Assembly: GCF_011759375.1 (NCBI RefSeq)
Contig: NZ_JAARML010000007.1
Span: 62,001-126,000, forward strand
From: Paraflavitalea devenefica
GTDB taxonomy: Bacteria; Bacteroidota; Bacteroidia; Chitinophagales; Chitinophagaceae
Direction of reading: 5' to 3'
DNA length: 64,000 nt
The stretch's first letter is position 1. Each line of letters opens with the position of its first letter. The position numbers and the translations under genes are program-made. Positions 51,696 to 60,470 of this stretch are shown here, piece after piece. A model generated the notes under the pieces. It was given only the letters and a program-made list of their open reading frames with translations, was not told where the DNA came from and made no database searches.

Positions 51696-51854
51696 ATGTT
51701 ACTTACTTTAACCCTCCAGGTATTTGTTATTGTATTCGTTATTGCTTTATTGTGGCATATTTTTGAAAAGGCAGGCCAGCCCGGCTGGGCCTCCATTGTG
51801 CCCGGTTACAATATCTATATCTTACTCAAGATCACCGGTGTGATCAAAAAATAA
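51696..51854 (+). CDS. 52-residue membrane protein (DUF5684-like fragment)
   Basis: ATG at 51696, TAA at 51852-51854. The product is one membrane helix (LQVFVIVFVIALLWHIF) followed by EKAGQPGWASIVPGYNIYIL and LKITGVIKK. The KAGxPGWA-xVPxYN phrase is the conserved core of the DUF5684 (signal-peptidase-I-like membrane) family, whose members are usually 90 residues or more with further helices. It may be a minimal member or the conserved start of a longer ancestor. The terminator hairpin overlaps the stop codon. Confidence 0.6.
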   Translation: MLLTLTLQVFVIVFVIALLWHIFEKAGQPGWASIVPGYNIYILLKITGVIKK

Positions 51855-51879
51855 GCCCGCCCTGTTTACCAGGCGGGCT
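51854..51879. terminator. Hairpin overlapping the stop of the 52-residue gene
   Basis: AGCCCGCC (51854-51861) pairs with GGCGGGCT (51872-51879), followed by a T-rich stretch. It lies between convergent genes. Confidence 0.75.
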
Positions 51880-51902
51880 CTTCGTTTTCCAGACCACTAT
51901 AC

Positions 51903-52799
51903 TTATGGAAGGGTGATTTCAATGGTTTTATTCAGTTGTACATTGGTAAGGAGTGCTTTATTATCGCAGTCTCCGGCACCAAAATCAATATAGAAAGCCG
52001 CATTATTGATCTTTATCTTCAGTACCCCCTGTACGATCCAATGGCAGGCCACTGGTTTCACAAGTGGCGTTTCTGTATTCTTCACCACGGTGATGCCATT
52101 GGCATAGGTTGTTTCAGACCTTCCTTCAATGGTATACACATCATCCCTTACGGTTCTTGTATCCATGCCCTGCACCTGGGTAACTGTTTTGATACCGGCA
52201 TAGGTGAATCCCCTGCCATTGGGCCAGGATATTTTGCCATTCTGCACCTGTACTGAATATTTAACAGCACCGTCTGCGCTCAGGTTGGTAATGGTCTTAA
52301 CACCTTCAATGTGTTTCCTGTTTACAAAATAATCCCGGAAGGTAATGGTAAGTACAGCGCCGGGGCGACGTAAAGGCGCTGTATAATGAAGTATGATAGC
52401 GCCCTTCCTTAATTTTCCGTCACGGCATATACAGCCGCTGCCGTAATCAATGGTAATTGTTTTAGGAAATGTGGTGTCGTTGGGGCTTACTGTAATCGTA
52501 ACGCAAGGTCCTATCTTGAAATACAGATCGGCAAATAATTCAAGCCGTGCGCCGAGGTTCACACTACCTGTATTATTAGCAGATTGCAGCGCTACTTCCA
52601 GGTCGGCGCCCGCAGCCATGCCTATTTCAGCGGCATCATCATATTCCGCTTCTGCTTCTGCATTTTCCTGGCTGATGACAGCCGCTTCTTCTTCATTGAC
52701 GGCAGCAGCCTGTTCACTATTATCCTTTTTACAGGAGGTGATGGAGAAAAGGGCAATACAAAGCCCTGCACCGATCAGTGCCTTGAATAATGATTTCAT
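51903..52799 (-). CDS. Lipoprotein, function unknown
   Basis: A 298-residue lipoprotein: signal peptide with lipobox SITSC (Cys 23), then KKDNSEQ and an acidic, Ala/Glu-rich stretch (about 30-60). The rest is beta-rich, with paired cysteines in GPCVTITVSP and DYGSGCICRDGKLRKG and near the end (VACHW, GAGDCDNKA). This repeats a plan common among Bacteroidota lipoproteins with no known role. It is monocistronic and convergent with the small membrane gene. Confidence 0.75.
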   Translation of the reverse strand: MKSLFKALIGAGLCIALFSITSCKKDNSEQAAAVNEEEAAVISQENAEAEAEYDDAAEIGMAAGADLEVALQSANNTGSVNLGARLELFADLYFKIGPCVTITVSPNDTTFPKTITIDYGSGCICRDGKLRKGAIILHYTAPLRRPGAVLTITFRDYFVNRKHIEGVKTITNLSADGAVKYSVQVQNGKISWPNGRGFTYAGIKTVTQVQGMDTRTVRDDVYTIEGRSETTYANGITVVKNTETPLVKPVACHWIVQGVLKIKINNAAFYIDFGAGDCDNKALLTNVQLNKTIEITLP

Positions 52800-53259
52800 G
52801 AGGAAACTTTTATGAGTTAATTAATTGTGCTGATGTAGTGATTAGAAGGTGATCAGGTACATAGGTTTAACGGAACGTTAAAAAAAACCGGGATGCAACC
52901 AGCACCCTGCTAAAAGCGATACAAAGGAAATAGAACCCCAGGGTCATCGCACAATATATATACAGGCACGTTTATAACGGGAATTAACACATCGTAGAAT
53001 TGCGGTGCACCCGTTACAGCATCTACGCGTTTTGATGAATATCAAACTATAAAACACATGCATGATGTTACAACGTTGATGAATAACTACTATAGTAATC
53101 TATATAAAAGACTCAACTGCTTGGTATAACACATAGGTCAAACCGGTATAATCATTTTTTAATATGCGGAAGACAATCTGTAAGGTGCTAAAACGTTTTA
53201 TATATAAGTAATGTGACCTGACCCCCACATTACAGGAAACCCCCTAAATACCCAATCCC
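52800..53259. other. Divergent intergenic region before the large T9SS protein
   Basis: About 460 AT-rich bases without a gene. Small inverted repeats are present: TTTAACG/CGTTAAA (52866-52882) and AAAACGTTTT (53190-53199). These may be operators or chance. No full consensus promoter was identified. Confidence 0.45.
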
Positions 53260-56200
53260 ATGGAAAGACCTCTACATCAGTGGAGACTAACTGTATTGCT
53301 TTTATCCTTGTTTTGCTGTTTATACAGCTTTAAAGTAAGTGGCCAATTAAGCTACACTTTCTCCACCCACAGCGGTACGTTTACCGCTCTTACCAATCCA
53401 ACAACCATCCTTAGCGGATCATCAGATGACGGCGTAACGAATGTTGCCGACATTGGTTTTTCGTTCTCGTATGGTTGCAATACCTACACACAATTCAAAG
53501 CAAGCACCAATGGATGGTTAAGCTTAGGCGACAACAGCATAACCGCTCTTCCCACCAATGCAATGAACACTACCGGCAGCGGGCCGGTCATTGCACCCCT
53601 GTGGGATGACTTGCGGACAGCCTCCAACGGCATTACTTATTCTGTGACGGGAACAGCACCCAACCGGGTGCTCACTGTTGAATGGATCTCCATGCGCTGG
53701 GACTATCAGGCATCGGGCTGGGTAATATCATTCCAGGCAAAACTGTATGAGACCACCAATGTAATTGAGTTTCATTATACACAAAATGGCACTGCCGTAA
53801 ACAATGGATCAGCCTCTATTGGTATCAGCGGCGGCTCTTCCGCCACCGACTTCTATTCTGTGAGCGGTTACAGCGCCAGCGCCACCGCAGCTTACGGCAC
53901 AGCCAACAACAACCTGAATCAAAAGCCTGCCAATGGCACCATTTACCGGTGGACACCCAATGGCATGACTTACACTTCATCTACCACCACCCAGGCTGCC
54001 ACGGATCCCATATCGAAATGCAATAACCTGCAACAACCCATTATCGGTATACAGATAGTAACCAGTTCATGTTCCCCCCCTTTGAATGTGACATCTTTCA
54101 ACATCAGGATGAATGGCACCACTACCAACGGTAATGTTTACAACATCCGCATTTATTACACCGGTAATGCTTCGGTTTTTGCACCAATCAATGAGTTTGC
54201 CTTCGCCACACCGGCTTCCGGCACCATTACTGTTTCCGGTTCACAGGCGCTGGTTACCGGCACCAATTATTTTTGGGTAGCTTATGATATTAACCCCGGC
54301 ACACCTACAGGCAATGATTTTGATGCCCAATGTACGCAGATAACGGTGGGAGGCGTTGCCCGGACACCCACCACCACGTCTCCATCGGGTTTACGCGAGA
54401 TGGCCGATTGCTCCATTGCCCCCGGCGGCATTACCAATGCCAGCTTTTGGGTAAAAGCCAATGCCGGCACTTCCACTACAACCAATAATAACACGTTGAG
54501 CACCTGGTCCGATCAGTCAGGCAATGGCCGTGATGCCGCCAATGGCGATAATGACAACCGTCCCAGGTATTACGACAACAGCACCAATAACCTCAACTTT
54601 AATCCCGTGGTCGATTTTGATGAAGCCGGTCAGGAGGATGATGATGCGGATTTTATGGACATTGATGACAACGGCGTCCTCTCTGCCGGCAACAATCCCT
54701 ACGAGGCATATGCGGTGATCGTACCAGGCGTCAATAACCTCACCACGCCCGGGAAATTCCTGTTTGCAGGAGAGGCCGGCACCAATAATTTTAATGCCTT
54801 TGACGTAAGGAGCAACTATTCTGTTAATGACAGTTGGGGTATCAATGATCTGGTTGTTCAAAATATATGGGCCGTTGATAGGCCCTGCATGCTAACGTTT
54901 GATTATAATTATAACAGACGTGAAACTTTCCGGTCCGGAGGTTCCATTGGTACACGTACAAGTGTGGTACGCACTTCGTCCAACGCCAACAACGCGTTGG
55001 GATACCAGCGAACCGCCGACCGGGAGTACTATGATGGAAGCATTGCCGAGATCATTACCTATGCCAATACTTCCCATGGCACTACTACCCGCGAGAAAGT
55101 AGAATCTTACCTGGGTATTAAGTATGGCGTTACCCTCGAACACAACTACCTTGCCTCCAATGGCGTCACTGTATGGAACCGGTCGACCAATGCCGCTTAT
55201 AATCACAATATCATCGGCATTGCCCGGGATGATATCAGCGCTTTATCGCAAAAGCAGTCCAAGAGTACTTCTACTTCCCAGGACATCCTCACCATTTATA
55301 TTGGCAGCAGTAAGCAAACCAATCAGCAAGCCAACAATGGTACTTTCACCGCCGGCGACCGCTCCTTCTTTATGGTAGGCAGCAATAATGGTTCGCCGCT
55401 GGACAGTTATCCCGTATCCACTGCAGAAAAGCCGGCCGGTATTTGCTGCCGCATCCTGCGGGAATGGCTGGTGCAAAAGACCAATTTTACCAATACCAGT
55501 GTGAAGCTGGAATTTAATTTCAATTCGATCACCACCGGGTACCTTCCCCTGAATGCAGGCGACCTGCGGCTGCTGGTAGATGCAGATGGCGATTTCAGCA
55601 ATGCAACGATACTTAATACACCTACTATCACCATTAATGCCGGGTCGGGCATTGCCACCATTACTGTATCTGCTGCCCAGTTCACCAGCAGGCCTTATTT
55701 TACATTGGCCTCTGTATCCACGAATACTGCTTTACCCCTGCAACTGAAAGCATTTTCCGGATTGTGCCGGGACCAGTCGGTACAATTGAAATGGACTACT
55801 GCCACGCCCAGCCAACCCGATTTTGTGGTAGAGCGGAGCCATGACAGGATGAATTTTTCACCGGCAGGTACGGTTAAAAGCAACGCATCCGGCAACTATA
55901 CCTGGGTTGACCAGTCACCTTTGCCTGGCACTATGTATTACCGGTTAAAGACCACTAATGAGAACGGTACACCTGTTTATTCTACCATCATCACCGTGAA
56001 CAGTTGTACCATTTCCGCCATCCGGTTATCCACCGATCCTTTTACCAATGAATCCACGCTGATGCTGCAATTACCCAGGAACAGTATGGCAGAATTCAGC
56101 CTGCTTGATCTGCAGGGACGGCGTTTGGAAGCGCCCGGGTTCACCGGCAGGCGCAACCTGGAAAAAGGCGTTCACTATTTACAGGTGCATATTCCTGCTG

Positions 56201-56274
56201 CTGCAACAGGCCTGTATGTACTGTATGTGACGGTTAATGACGAGCGGCATGTATACCGGATATTAAAGAAATAG
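53260..56274 (+). CDS. Large T9SS-sorted surface protein with LamG-like and DUF8202-like regions
   Basis: A 1004-residue exported protein; signal peptide to about residue 29 (KVSGQ). The N-terminal region (30-235) is a beta-sandwich with YTFSTHSGTFTALTNPTTIL and FKASTNGWLSLGD. Residues about 240-370 include a BNR/neuraminidase-type N-terminal domain (FNIRMNGTT...NIRIYYTGN). A LamG-like region follows (NASFWVKANAGT, LSTWSDQSGNGRDA, NPVVDFD). After it comes a DUF8202-like region (VESYLGIKYGVTLEHNYLAS, NHNIIGIARDD). The C-terminus has a fibronectin-like unit (VQLKWTTATPSQPDFVVERS) and a T9SS type A sorting domain. It is probably an adhesin or cell-surface structural protein. A strong terminator follows. 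Confidence 0.85.
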   Translation: MERPLHQWRLTVLLLSLFCCLYSFKVSGQLSYTFSTHSGTFTALTNPTTILSGSSDDGVTNVADIGFSFSYGCNTYTQFKASTNGWLSLGDNSITALPTNAMNTTGSGPVIAPLWDDLRTASNGITYSVTGTAPNRVLTVEWISMRWDYQASGWVISFQAKLYETTNVIEFHYTQNGTAVNNGSASIGISGGSSATDFYSVSGYSASATAAYGTANNNLNQKPANGTIYRWTPNGMTYTSSTTTQAATDPISKCNNLQQPIIGIQIVTSSCSPPLNVTSFNIRMNGTTTNGNVYNIRIYYTGNASVFAPINEFAFATPASGTITVSGSQALVTGTNYFWVAYDINPGTPTGNDFDAQCTQITVGGVARTPTTTSPSGLREMADCSIAPGGITNASFWVKANAGTSTTTNNNTLSTWSDQSGNGRDAANGDNDNRPRYYDNSTNNLNFNPVVDFDEAGQEDDDADFMDIDDNGVLSAGNNPYEAYAVIVPGVNNLTTPGKFLFAGEAGTNNFNAFDVRSNYSVNDSWGINDLVVQNIWAVDRPCMLTFDYNYNRRETFRSGGSIGTRTSVVRTSSNANNALGYQRTADREYYDGSIAEIITYANTSHGTTTREKVESYLGIKYGVTLEHNYLASNGVTVWNRSTNAAYNHNIIGIARDDISALSQKQSKSTSTSQDILTIYIGSSKQTNQQANNGTFTAGDRSFFMVGSNNGSPLDSYPVSTAEKPAGICCRILREWLVQKTNFTNTSVKLEFNFNSITTGYLPLNAGDLRLLVDADGDFSNATILNTPTITINAGSGIATITVSAAQFTSRPYFTLASVSTNTALPLQLKAFSGLCRDQSVQLKWTTATPSQPDFVVERSHDRMNFSPAGTVKSNASGNYTWVDQSPLPGTMYYRLKTTNENGTPVYSTIITVNSCTISAIRLSTDPFTNESTLMLQLPRNSMAEFSLLDLQGRRLEAPGFTGRRNLEKGVHYLQVHIPAAATGLYVLYVTVNDERHVYRILKK

Positions 56275-56293
56275 TTTTTAAACTTCTTCAATT

Positions 56294-56329
56294 AATAACC
56301 GTCCGGGAAAACCCGGGCGGTTATTTTTT
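56294..56329 (+). terminator. Strong terminator after the T9SS protein
   Basis: AATAACCGTCCGGG (56294-56307), loop AAAA, CCCGGGCGGTTATT (56312-56325), then a T tract. One T-G position aside, the stem is 14 bases. Confidence 0.9.
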
Positions 56330-56354
56330 ATGCAATGTGCAGTACATTCGCAAC

Positions 56355-56362
56355 TAACTTTG
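56355..56362 (+). promoter_or_regulatory. -7 box of the threonine aldolase gene
   Basis: TAACTTTG at 56355-56362 is an exact TAnnTTTG match eight bases before the ATG, giving a near-leaderless transcript. No clear -33 TTG. Confidence 0.45.
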
Positions 56363-56370
56363 AATGATCT

Positions 56371-57396
56371 ATGATAGTTGACCTTCGCTCTGATACTGTA
56401 ACCCGTCCTACGCCCGCTATGCTGGAGGCCATGATGAGCGCCCCCGTAGGCGATGATGTTTTTGGAGAAGATCCTACTGTTAATAAGCTGGAAGCGATGG
56501 CAGCCAGCCTGTTTGGCATGGAAGCCGCGCTGTATTGTCCTACCGGCACGATGTCGAACCAGGTAGCCATTAAAGTACATACACAACCCGGCGATGAAGT
56601 GATCTGTGATCAAACAGCCCATGTGTACCAATATGAAGGTGGCGGCATTGCCTTCAATGCAGGCGCCCAGGTAAGGTTGCTGGACGGCGCATACGGCAGG
56701 ATCACGGCCGAACAGGTATTGCAGGCCATCAATCCCGATGACGTGCACAAGGCCCGCACTTCCCTGGTATGCCTGGAGAATACCGCCAACCGCGGTGGCG
56801 GCAGTTGCTACGACCTGACGGCTGTTGAAGCCATCAGGCAGGTATGTGATGAGCATGGCTTGCAACTGCACCTTGATGGCGCCCGTTTATTCAATGCCCT
56901 GGTAGCACGCGGGGAATCGCCCCGGCAGCATGGCGCTTTATTCCATAGCATTTCGGTTTGCCTCAATAAAGGATTGGGCTGCCCGGCAGGCAGTATCCTT
57001 ATCAGCAGAGCCGCTTTTATTAAGAAAGCCAGGCGCATCCGTAAGGTATTTGGCGGTGGCATGCGGCAGGCAGGTTACCTGGCTGCCGCCGGCATTTATG
57101 CGCTGGAAAACCAGGTAGACCGGCTGGCAACTGATCACCAGCATGCCCGCCTCCTGGCAGCCGCACTGGCCAAAGCGCCTTTTACAGCCCGCATCTTACC
57201 GGTGGAAACGAATATTGTGATCTTCGAGATCAAAGAAGGCTGGCAGGCCGCACAACTGGCGGCGCGGTTGAAGGAAAATAATATCCTGGCGATTGCTATT
57301 TCACCAACCCAGTTACGCATGGTATTGCACCTGGATGTTACTGCAGCGATGGTGGAGTATACAGTGGAGGTGATTGAGAAGATTGCCGGTTCGTGA
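56371..57396 (+). CDS. ltaE: Low-specificity L-threonine aldolase
   Basis: A 341-residue PLP enzyme that cleaves L-threonine or L-allo-threonine to glycine and acetaldehyde. The family start MIVDLRSDTVTRPTPAM is present. H84 in CDQTAHVYQYEGGG stacks on the cofactor, D169 in LHLDGAR binds its ring nitrogen, R172 follows, and K200 in SVCLNKGLGCPAG forms the Schiff base. Length and motifs are normal for the family. It stands alone between two terminators. Confidence 0.94.
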   Translation: MIVDLRSDTVTRPTPAMLEAMMSAPVGDDVFGEDPTVNKLEAMAASLFGMEAALYCPTGTMSNQVAIKVHTQPGDEVICDQTAHVYQYEGGGIAFNAGAQVRLLDGAYGRITAEQVLQAINPDDVHKARTSLVCLENTANRGGGSCYDLTAVEAIRQVCDEHGLQLHLDGARLFNALVARGESPRQHGALFHSISVCLNKGLGCPAGSILISRAAFIKKARRIRKVFGGGMRQAGYLAAAGIYALENQVDRLATDHQHARLLAAALAKAPFTARILPVETNIVIFEIKEGWQAAQLAARLKENNILAIAISPTQLRMVLHLDVTAAMVEYTVEVIEKIAGS

Positions 57397-57407
57397 GGAC
57401 ACGAACC
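57388..57407. terminator. Hairpin overlapping the ltaE stop codon
   Basis: GGTTCGTG (57388-57395), loop AGGA, CACGAACC (57400-57407): a perfect 8-base stem that contains the last codons and stop of ltaE. Confidence 0.65.
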
Positions 57408-57420
57408 AGGGCATAAAAAA

Positions 57421-57440
57421 GGGCGGTCCGGAGACCACCC
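57421..57440. terminator. Second hairpin after ltaE
   Basis: GGGCGGTC (57421-57428) pairs with GACCACCC (57433-57440), one C-A mismatch, loop CGGA. An A6 run precedes it, so it would terminate only minus-strand transcription by itself. Confidence 0.55.
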
Positions 57441-57667
57441 AATGCTACTAAACATAATGAGCTTATTATAACAATTACACCTGTAAAAAACTAGAATAAG
57501 AGCACTCGGTTGAGGGCCAGGCGAGCCTTACAACAGTCGAAAAGAATAAGGCGCACTATGAAGGAAGTACTATTTTTTCTTCTAAACAACAGCCGGACCG
57601 GGTATTTTAGCATTCTACAGGTTAGCACTTATCCGCTTATAAAGGGGAATATTCAAAACGCTTTGTT

Positions 57668-57675
57668 TATTTTTG
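57668..57675 (+). promoter_or_regulatory. -7 box of the pgi gene
   Basis: TATTTTTG at 57668-57675 matches TAnnTTTG and ends 18 bases before the pgi ATG. The region from 57441 to here holds no convincing gene. Confidence 0.55.
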
Positions 57676-57693
57676 AAATCAATCTAATGTGAT

Positions 57694-59346
57694 ATGTTAC
57701 CAACCATCAAACCACATCGTACCAAGGCCTGGCGCAAGTTAGAAGATCATTATAAGAAAATAAGCCGTACCCATCTGCGGGAATTATTCGCGGAAGATCC
57801 TGAGCGTTTCCGGAAGTTCTCCCTGCAGGTAGAGGATATTTTGTTTGACTACTCCAAGAACAGGATCACCGAAAAAACGATACAGTTGTTGCTGGACCTG
57901 GCCGAAGAATGTGAACTGGACAAAGCGATTGCCGCCATGTTCTCCGGCGATACCATCAATGCTACAGAAGGACGGGCAGTATTACATACCGCACTGCGTA
58001 ACTTCTCCGGTCAGCCGGTATATACAGAAGGCAAGGATGTAATGCCCGATGTGCAACGCGTATGGCAACAAATGCGGGGATTCTGCAACCGTGTACACAG
58101 CGGCGAGTGGACCGGCTATACAGGTAAGCGGATCCGTTATATTGTGAATATCGGTATCGGCGGCAGCGACCTGGGACCCTATATGGTAACAGAAGCACTG
58201 AAACCCTACTGGCTGGAAGGCATGCAGGTATATTTTGTATCCAATGTGGATGCCACCCATATTGCAGAAACCCTGAAGAAGGTAAATGCAGAAGAAACGA
58301 TTTTCCTCATCGCCTCCAAAACGTTTACCACCCAGGAAACGATGACGAATGCCCATACGGCCCGTCAGTGGTTCCTGCAGGCAGCCGGTGATGAGGCCCA
58401 TATCGCCAAACATTTTGCGGCCCTTTCCACCAATGAGAAAGAGGTGATCAAATTTGGCATTGACAAAGCCAATATGTTTGGTTTCTGGGATTGGGTGGGC
58501 GGCCGTTATTCTTTGTGGAGCTCCATCGGCCTGTCTATCGCCCTTACCATCGGCTATGATAATTTTGAACAGTTGCTGAAAGGCGGCCATTCCATAGACA
58601 ACCATCTCCGGTCTGTCCCTTTTAATAAAAACATTCCGGTGATCATGGCCCTGGTGGGCTTATGGTACACTGATTTTTATGGATCACAAACAGAAGCCAT
58701 CCTCCCCTACGATCAGTACCTGCACCGCTTTGCCGCTTATTTCCAGCAAGGCAATATGGAAAGCAATGGTAAGAGCGTAGACCGCAAAGGGAAGCCGGTG
58801 GATTATGCTACCGGTCCCGTAATCTGGGGCGAGCCCGGCACCAACGGGCAGCATGCCTTTTACCAGTTGATCCACCAGGGTACTGTCCTGATCCCCTGCG
58901 ACTTTATTGCACCGGCCATCAGCCATAATCCTATCGGGGATCACCATGCCAAGCTGCTGTCTAATTTCTTTGCCCAGACAGAGGCCCTGATGAATGGAAA
59001 AAGCCGTAAGGAAGTGGAACTGGAGCTGGAAAAAGCCGGCAAGAGCGAAAAGGAAATAGACGCGCTGACGCCTTTCAAAATATTCACCGGCAACCGCCCC
59101 ACCAATTCCATACTGGTGAAGAAGATCACCCCTTATACACTGGGTCAGTTGATTGCTTTGTATGAGCATAAGATCTTTGTGCAGGGCGTCATCTGGAATA
59201 TCTTCAGCTTTGACCAGTGGGGTGTGGAACTGGGTAAACAACTGGCTAATAATATCCTGCCGGAACTGGAACACGATAAGCTCGTAAAGGGGCATGACGC
59301 TTCTACCAACGGCCTTATTAATGCCTGGAAAAAAATGCGGCAATAG
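57694..59346 (+). CDS. pgi: Glucose-6-phosphate isomerase
   Basis: A 550-residue glycolytic enzyme interconverting glucose-6-phosphate and fructose-6-phosphate. Signature motifs are intact: YIVNIGIGGSDLGPYMVTEA, SKTFTTQETMTN, GRYSLWSSIGLSIAL, the catalytic Glu in QQGNMESNGKSVDR, His in GEPGTNGQHAFYQLIHQG, and GVIWNIFSFDQWGVELGKQL near the C-terminus. Length fits the long form of the family. The small secreted protein gene at 59392 follows on the same strand and may be cotranscribed. Confidence 0.97.
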   Translation: MLPTIKPHRTKAWRKLEDHYKKISRTHLRELFAEDPERFRKFSLQVEDILFDYSKNRITEKTIQLLLDLAEECELDKAIAAMFSGDTINATEGRAVLHTALRNFSGQPVYTEGKDVMPDVQRVWQQMRGFCNRVHSGEWTGYTGKRIRYIVNIGIGGSDLGPYMVTEALKPYWLEGMQVYFVSNVDATHIAETLKKVNAEETIFLIASKTFTTQETMTNAHTARQWFLQAAGDEAHIAKHFAALSTNEKEVIKFGIDKANMFGFWDWVGGRYSLWSSIGLSIALTIGYDNFEQLLKGGHSIDNHLRSVPFNKNIPVIMALVGLWYTDFYGSQTEAILPYDQYLHRFAAYFQQGNMESNGKSVDRKGKPVDYATGPVIWGEPGTNGQHAFYQLIHQGTVLIPCDFIAPAISHNPIGDHHAKLLSNFFAQTEALMNGKSRKEVELELEKAGKSEKEIDALTPFKIFTGNRPTNSILVKKITPYTLGQLIALYEHKIFVQGVIWNIFSFDQWGVELGKQLANNILPELEHDKLVKGHDASTNGLINAWKKMRQ

Positions 59347-59391
59347 TTGTGTAAACCCGGCATTTTGTGCATCCAGCCTAAAAGCCTTTGT

Positions 59392-59811
59392 ATGAAACAT
59401 GGTATCCTTTTAGTCCTGCTGCTGCCGCTGGCAGCCCTCGCGGTGGCCCAACAGCCTCTTTCATCTGATCTACAGAAAAAGTGGAAGAACCCGCGGTGGT
59501 TGTATGTATCACCGTCCGTTAAAGGCCTTGTGCTGCCTTCGCAGGACACCAGTAAGGTGGAACAGTACCGGAAATTACTGGAAGCACAAAGGTTGCACAG
59601 CGGCGGACTGGTGACCGCTACGTATTCACACAATACCTCCAGGGGGAAAGTGTATACCCTTACACCGGATAATATGCCCTGCCTGGCGCCTGATAAAAAG
59701 GCCGTGGCCGCCATGCCCAATGCCAGCAGGCTGTTTGTCCCGGACAACCGGCAGCAAGCACAGCCAAGGCAACCGATCATCCCTCAGGGAGAAGAAAAGG
59801 ATAAAAAGTAA
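59392..59811 (+). CDS. Small exported protein, function unknown
   Basis: A 139-residue protein with a signal peptide (MKHGILLVLLLPLAALAVAQ). The mature part is basic and polar (RWLYVSPSVKGLVLPSQDTS, KVYTLTPDNMPCLAPDK, ending EEKDKK). No domain recognised. The frame is open from the pgi stop, but the ATG at 59392 gives a clean signal peptide. Two hairpins follow it. Confidence 0.7.
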   Translation: MKHGILLVLLLPLAALAVAQQPLSSDLQKKWKNPRWLYVSPSVKGLVLPSQDTSKVEQYRKLLEAQRLHSGGLVTATYSHNTSRGKVYTLTPDNMPCLAPDKKAVAAMPNASRLFVPDNRQQAQPRQPIIPQGEEKDKK

Positions 59812-59820
59812 TTTGCTGTG

Positions 59821-59850
59821 CCGCAGAGTCCCCTTCGGGAGACGCTGCGG
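59821..59850. terminator. Hairpin after the small exported protein gene
   Basis: CCGCAG (59821-59826) pairs with CTGCGG (59845-59850), with an inner TCCC/GGGA pair around CTTC. Confidence 0.5.
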
Positions 59851-59870
59851 GAAATAAAGGAAATAAAAAA

Positions 59871-59892
59871 AGCTCCCGGGAGGGAGCTTTTA
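59871..59892. terminator. Bidirectional terminator between convergent genes
   Basis: AGCTCCC (59871-59877), loop GGGA, GGGAGCT (59882-59888). An A run precedes and a T run follows, so it can stop transcription both ways. Confidence 0.85.
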
Positions 59893-59912
59893 CTATTGTA
59901 GGTTGTACATGT

Positions 59913-60350
59913 TTACCATTTGTCTACTTCATCACCGGCGTCGGCTACTGTTCCGTTGGTGGAAGGAGTAACTGTTGTGGCTACAACGGCGATCACTTCT
60001 TCTACCCCCTCTACGCTCTCCGTGTCTACAGCAACATCTTCACCTTCAGCCACCTGGTCGTGGTTATAGGCGTCGAAATCGAAGTTGGGCATCAGGTCAG
60101 TTTTCACATAATCCACCGCTTCAGTCAATGCTTTCAGGAACTTGTTGAAGTCTTCCTTGTACAGGAAGATCTTGTGCCTGTCATAACCATTCTCATTGAA
60201 TTTCTTACGACTCTCTGTAATGGTGATGTAGTAATCGTTACCGCGGGTAGCTCTCACATCGAAGAAGTAAGTTCTTCTTTTCCCGGCCCTGATGCGTTTG
60301 CTGTAAACGCTTTCCATTCGTTTGTCATTGTTTTCGTACGCCACAGTCAT
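59913..60350 (-). CDS. DUF3276 (PUR-alpha-like nucleic-acid-binding) protein
   Basis: A 145-residue protein. Residues about 10-90 form the PUR-type fold: ESVYSKRIRAGKRRTYFFDV, DYYITITESRKKFNENGYDR, HKIFLYKEDFNKFLKALTEA. The C-terminal 50 residues are acidic and unstructured (DVAVDTESVEGVEEVI). Members bind single-stranded nucleic acids; the family is conserved in Bacteroidota and the role is not settled. A full promoter lies upstream at 60398-60427. Confidence 0.92.
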   Translation of the reverse strand: MTVAYENNDKRMESVYSKRIRAGKRRTYFFDVRATRGNDYYITITESRKKFNENGYDRHKIFLYKEDFNKFLKALTEAVDYVKTDLMPNFDFDAYNHDQVAEGEDVAVDTESVEGVEEVIAVVATTVTPSTNGTVADAGDEVDKW

Positions 60351-60397
60351 TTAAATTTTGCAGTTTAATAATTGGCAATTCTACAAAAAAGCAGGCA

Positions 60398-60427
60398 CAA
60401 ATATAATATTGTTTTGGAACCGACAAA
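60398..60427 (-). promoter_or_regulatory. Promoter of the DUF3276 gene
   Basis: On the minus strand TTTG (plus 60424-60427), a spacer of 18 bases and TATATTTG (plus 60398-60405): a full Bacteroidetes promoter. The start codon lies about 48 bases downstream. Confidence 0.7.
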
Positions 60428-60470
60428 ATTTCCGGGCACTTAATTAGTGAATGATTCAAAATAAATTGCG

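Noticed and set aside
56278..56871. 197-codon minus-strand frame over the start of ltaE
   Set aside because: Shadow of ltaE, overlaps the terminator and promoter, and has no domain character.
57510..57692. 60-codon frame before pgi
   Set aside because: Overlaps the pgi -7 box and shows no protein features.
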